Shown here: piece after piece, positions 17,248 to 20,368 of the stretch
Position numbering within the stretch: position 1 is the stretch's first letter
Layout of the letters: each line of letters starts with the position of its first letter
Assembly: GCA_030407315.1 (NCBI GenBank)
Contig: JALQPE010003191.1
Location: 1 to 20,368 of the forward strand
DNA length: 20,368 nt
Direction of reading: 5' to 3'
Origin: Asparagopsis taxiformis
Lineage: Eukaryota > Rhodophyta > Florideophyceae > Bonnemaisoniales > Bonnemaisoniaceae
The notes under the pieces: generated by a model
The model's input: the letters and a program-made list of their open reading frames with translations, nothing else
What the model was told of the DNA's origin: nothing
The model's database searches: none
Made by a program: the position numbers and the translations under genes

Positions 17248-18277
17248 ATGAAAGGACAGGTGTCCTCTATCAGGAAGAGAAATCTGGACAGGGCAAAAAT
17301 CATAGCGAAAAAGTTCGAAGATGGAGAATTGCACAAGGTACAATGCTGTTCCCGGCGCTGCTTCGAAATTGCTGCCAGCGAAGATCTAGTAAGGGACTCA
17401 TTTCGAGTCGTTGAGTATGACCGTACGAGACGACAGCGCTACTTAGTATCGTTATATGAGCCGGTGTCGGAAATGTACGCATATCGCGGGAGTGCCGTCT
17501 GCTATCAATTCTTAACGCAGGTATTCGGCTTCTCCCGCGAGATGCAGTAGTCAACAAAAACCTGAAAAAAAGCTGCGCAACTGGCGATCGAGAAAAAAAA
17601 AGGGGAGAGTGTGAACGTTGTGAGCGCTGTATGCGACTCGCCTCCATCTCCGCACCATCGAGTACGCTTGCCGGCAGACAAAGCGCATCAATCCGCGCCG
17701 AAAAATTCGCACATTGACACGTTCAGTGCACAGAAATCTGATATGGACAAACATCTAGCGACGCAAACACAGCCGCAATCTCCTACGGACAAAAATGAAG
17801 TGTCGCGTGCTGAGCCTACGGACAAAAATGAAGTATCGCGTGCTGAGCAGCAGTTTCACCCTCCAAAGCTACTGAAAAGCCCATCGTGCAACAGTCCGAA
17901 AATTCGGAGACGCTTTCGATTCACGAAGAAACGCGCCGCCGAGTCTTCTGAGTGCTACACAATCGGGAAAGAAGTTGTTTCTGGTGGTCAAAGGGGATCA
18001 GTGTACGGATGAGGAGCCGTTCTGGGTGGCGAGAACACATAGAATTACGCGCAAGGGAAACTGTATCGCAAAATTGATGGTTCATTGGTACACCAAAACG
18101 GACGCTGACTCCTACCGGAGTAGGTACAAACCGTGCTTTGTGCTCGGCACTCCTACACCCTGGATTGACACAATTGCGCTTACTTCGGTGATTACAACGT
18201 TTGACTCGCTAGTGGACGGAAAGTTAGATGGTGCAACCTGTGATCGAGTACGAGAGCAGTTGCCATCGTTTAAATAA
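17248..18277 (+). pseudogene. DUF7869-family derivative lacking the catalytic core
   Basis: ATG 17248, with an in-frame stop just upstream. The N-terminal ~100 residues align by eye with the same region of the gene at 3794-6245: VQCCSRRCFEIA against IPCCNKGCFRKT, RRQRYLVSLYEP against RRRYLHALLEP, FGFSREMQ against FKFSRHLQ. The C-terminal segment DEEPFWVARTHRI...LMVHWY...YRSRYKP matches that gene's PFWLGQI...VRWY...SGKYRP. Between them only a ~190-residue hydrophilic linker is found, with no DGADQ, VDNC or HTHADIDQ motifs. Interruptions: TAG 17548-17550, TGA 17563-17565 and a single-base shift near 17968. It may be an internally deleted transposon copy or a derived accessory protein. Confidence 0.65.
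17782..17847 (+). repeat. 33-bp in-frame tandem duplication
   Basis: Two adjacent 33-bp units differing by one silent base encode PTDKNEVSRAE twice within the linker of the core-less DUF7869-family gene. A multiple-of-three unit and a silent change fit a history of translation of this linker. Confidence 0.85.
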
Positions 18278-18352
18278 GTTGGTAAGACCGTTCACATAAA
18301 TGTATGTCGTTCAGAATCTCTTTAATGCCACTCACTTATTCATAATAATTCA

Positions 18353-18720
18353 TATTGCAAAGTGCTGTGACGTGCATGCACTGTTGCACTGATTGCTTCA
18401 CTGCCGCCACACAGACATGCACACTTATTTGTACACCCTTCCGTGCATCCATGCACGCCACAGACTCATGCACACTTCTTGTACACCCATCCATGCACGC
18501 CACAGACTCATGCAAACATATGTGTAAATCCATCCATGCTATGCATGCTCCACGCTCCTATACCCCTGTACAATCATACACGCCGTATTGCAAAGTGCCG
18601 ACGACCATACACTGCTCCACTTATTGATTCTCGAACGCCACACACTTATGTGTACAACCATCCGTGTCATACATGCTCCCCACTCCTATACCCCTTTACA
18701 GTCATATGCTCCAGGCATGG
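18353..18720. repeat. minisatellite-like tract rich in CATGCA/GTACA words
   Basis: CATGCACGCCACAGACTCATGCA occurs at 18450 and again at 18492 (42-bp period), with an older copy near 18406. TATTGCAAAGTGC recurs at 18353 and 18586, and CACTCCTATACCCCT-like units near 18551 and 18678, so short units sit within a longer duplicated block. Open frames here are repeat by-products. Confidence 0.7.
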
Positions 18721-19010
18721 ACTGCTATAAGATCCTATTTGCACGTTGAGTGTGTGATGCAGTCCATGCATGACGTATCACATGCTCCGTCGTGTGCTGA
18801 TGTCCGCGTCGGCATGCACGCACTGTTGTGCGTGAATTACAATGAGCACCGCCAAGACATCCACGCCATGGCGTCTCGAGTACACACATGTACACAATCA
18901 TTGTGCACATTGTGCACATTATGCTCAAAGTATGCAAAAGAAACACTGCTACTTGTTGGCGGGAGGTACAACATGTCACAGAGGGGTGTGCTTGAAATTG
19001 AAGCACAACA
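18721..19010. other. no recognisable gene
   Basis: Sequence continuing the CATGCA/GTACA-rich style with GTGCACATTGTGCACATT near 18902. Open frames on both strands look like products of these repeated words. No motif is recognised. Confidence 0.35.
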
Positions 19011-19078
19011 GGCCGGTACAAAATTTTGAGTCACAATTTTGAATTGTGACATGTGATCAAATTTGTACCCGCGGCCGG
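19011..19078. repeat. imperfect inverted repeat
   Basis: GGCCGGTACAAAATTTTGA and GTCACAATTT on the left face GAATTGTGAC and TGATCAAATTTGTACC with CGCGGCC on the right. The pairing has several small gaps and a very short loop. It resembles the fold-back structure of a MITE, but no flanking duplication was identified. Confidence 0.6.
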
Positions 19079-19403
19079 CGGCTTTCTACTGGAAGCACGC
19101 CGGCCATTTAACTGCCAGATGCACATGTTCTGTAAGCCGTGCATGCATGACCCATCAAGGCCATGAAATTATTCCCTCTCCCTCCCGCCTCGCACATCCT
19201 CCCTCTGCAATGTGTTCCCTTCCGCCCTCAACATCTTCCATGAGTGATAGTCACACATTTCTCAGGTTTTCGCGCGTCGTAAGTGCTCTCTGCGCGTATT
19301 CCGTGCATTCTTCCCGCCTGTTCACCGCAAGTTTCCGTCGCCAACTTGGGCGAAATCAATTCTACTCGAGCGGAAACAATTGTTCTGGCGAATTTTTTTT
19401 ATA
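19079..19403. other. putative 5' flank of the gene at 19404
   Basis: No gene is called. The sequence is CCTCCCGCC-rich on the left and ends with an AATTTTTTTTATAATGG run at the start codon. TTCCCGCC words near 19186 and 19312 could be promoter elements, but this is only composition. Confidence 0.25.
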
Positions 19404-20368
19404 ATGGCATCACCAGCGACGACCACAACTAACACCACCAAATTCTACCGCCCATTCGCATGGCTTTCCTCAGCCTTTGTCTGATCAACCAGAGTCACGA
19501 GAAAAGCGTTCATATCACTCACAGAAACCATTGCGAAAAGTGCAACCTCCACCCAAGCCTACTTCGAAGCGCTTTCGCCATACGTCCCATACTTCAGATG
19601 TCGTAACCAAAGAAGGTGGCGCTCGAATTCGCCTCTCGGAAGCGCATAATTCGCCAACGGTGCCCTCATCTTCGTCATTTCCTCCAGTGCACCAGCTAAA
19701 ACACATCGCCAGCTTCCGTGAAAATTTTTTCCGAGCGCAGTTCTCAGGAGTCACACTTCTTCCGATGTTCGTGTTGTTGCTCAGGCCACCACCCGTCGCC
19801 ACTCTGCAACAGCCACTCCTGCCCTTCCGCCTCGACCACCACTATTATCTGCTCAAGTATTGTCGACAGACACACTTAATCTCAATGACAGTCCTCGCAT
19901 TCGCTCACCCGATCCTCTCCCCACTCCTTGCCAGCCCTTGCGTCTTCGTAATTGCTTCAAGTGCGAGCCCAACTATTCCTCCACCTTCTACTCATCCGCC
20001 AGACACTTCTACCCCACACCAGCTCTTTCTTCGCGCATTCCAACACGTACATCAATTACACAGATGACTCTGTGGACGATTGGGGCTAGGATGACTGTCT
20101 GATGACTCTGAAATCGCACCAACCAAGTTTCCAGCGAAGGGAACTGCCGCTAGCCGAAGCGGATCTATTAGTCCGTCTTCACGATCGCATATCACCACCG
20201 CAGAAAGCAACCTCGTCAAACAGTGTTAGGGATCCGGTCCACGCGATACAATTATTCTCACTGCATTTGACGAAGAGTTGGACCACACGCCAAATTAGGT
20301 GCATCAGATCTTCCTCTTGTAGTATGTCATTGGTGTGTATGCAGATCCTGCTGCAGAAACAGACGATT
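19404..20368 (+). CDS. 5' part of an unrecognised gene for a disordered protein (broken frame, runs off the window)
   Basis: ATG 19404 (MASPATTTTNTTKFYRPFAW) leads, after one extra base near 19475, into SDQPESREKRSYHSQKPLRK and a Ser/Pro/Arg/Thr-rich region. From about 19750 a different frame gives the more natural continuation (SSDVRVVAQATTRRHSATAT, LSTDTLNLNDSPRIRSPDPL), and further frames continue to the window end (DDSEIAPTKFPAKGTAASRS near 20108). This looks like an intrinsically disordered N-terminal region broken by single-base shifts. No domain is visible, so no function is proposed. Confidence 0.35.

Noticed and set aside
18353..18720. CRISPR-like array
   Set aside because: The repeats are degenerate, with irregular spacing (42 bp and ~233 bp periods) and no constant repeat-spacer alternation.

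Overview
The window is eukaryotic nuclear DNA. The evidence is a complete Ty1/copia LTR retrotransposon with a primer-binding site matching the middle of initiator tRNA-Met, and a textbook spliceosomal intron (GTAAGT donor, CTAAC branch point, pyrimidine tract, CAG acceptor). The host cannot be named from sequence alone. A red alga or another alga or protist with transposon-rich, intron-poor DNA is a guess.

Layout, left to right. 1-3042: no recognisable gene; it holds a degenerate ~160-bp tandem repeat and a ~950-bp stretch whose + strand is nearly all pyrimidine. 3043-3575: an LTR plus the last ~46 bp of internal sequence from a truncated copy of the same copia family. 3794-6245 (-): a broken gene for a DUF7869-like protein, probably a transposase, with DGADQ, VDNC and HTHADIDQAF motifs. 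6447-9191 (-): a gene joining a ParB/sulfiredoxin-like domain to a beta-class DNA N6-adenine/N4-cytosine methyltransferase. 9192-15603 (-): the complete copia element, flanked by a 5-bp GAGCG duplication, inserted into the 5' part of the ParB-methyltransferase gene, whose remaining N-terminal piece lies at 15604-15798. 15947-16050: a 104-bp spacerless palindrome between divergent reading frames. 16043-17089 (+): small unrecognised ORFs. 17248-18277 (+): a second DUF7869-family gene that keeps the N-terminal Cys domain and the C-terminal PFW domain but lacks the catalytic core. 18353-18720: a minisatellite-like tract. 19404 to the end (+): the 5' part of an unrecognised gene for a disordered protein.

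Two things stand out. First, the DUF7869-like gene and the ParB-methyltransferase gene lie in tandem on one strand, and a second DUF7869-like ORF lies beyond, which looks like a large DNA transposon carrying its own DNA methyltransferase. Second, the copia leader carries an intron-containing gene for a two-finger U1-type zinc-finger protein. Its start codon exists only after splicing (A|TG), and the whole unspliced leader from the primer-binding site to the gag start (about 1,350 nt) contains no ATG on the sense strand. This suggests a splice-controlled choice between zinc-finger protein (spliced RNA) and Gag-Pol (genomic RNA).

Most long genes are broken by single-base insertions or deletions, often in homopolymers, plus in-frame TAG codons, while catalytic motifs are intact. 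Uncorrected sequencing error and recent decay are both possible.
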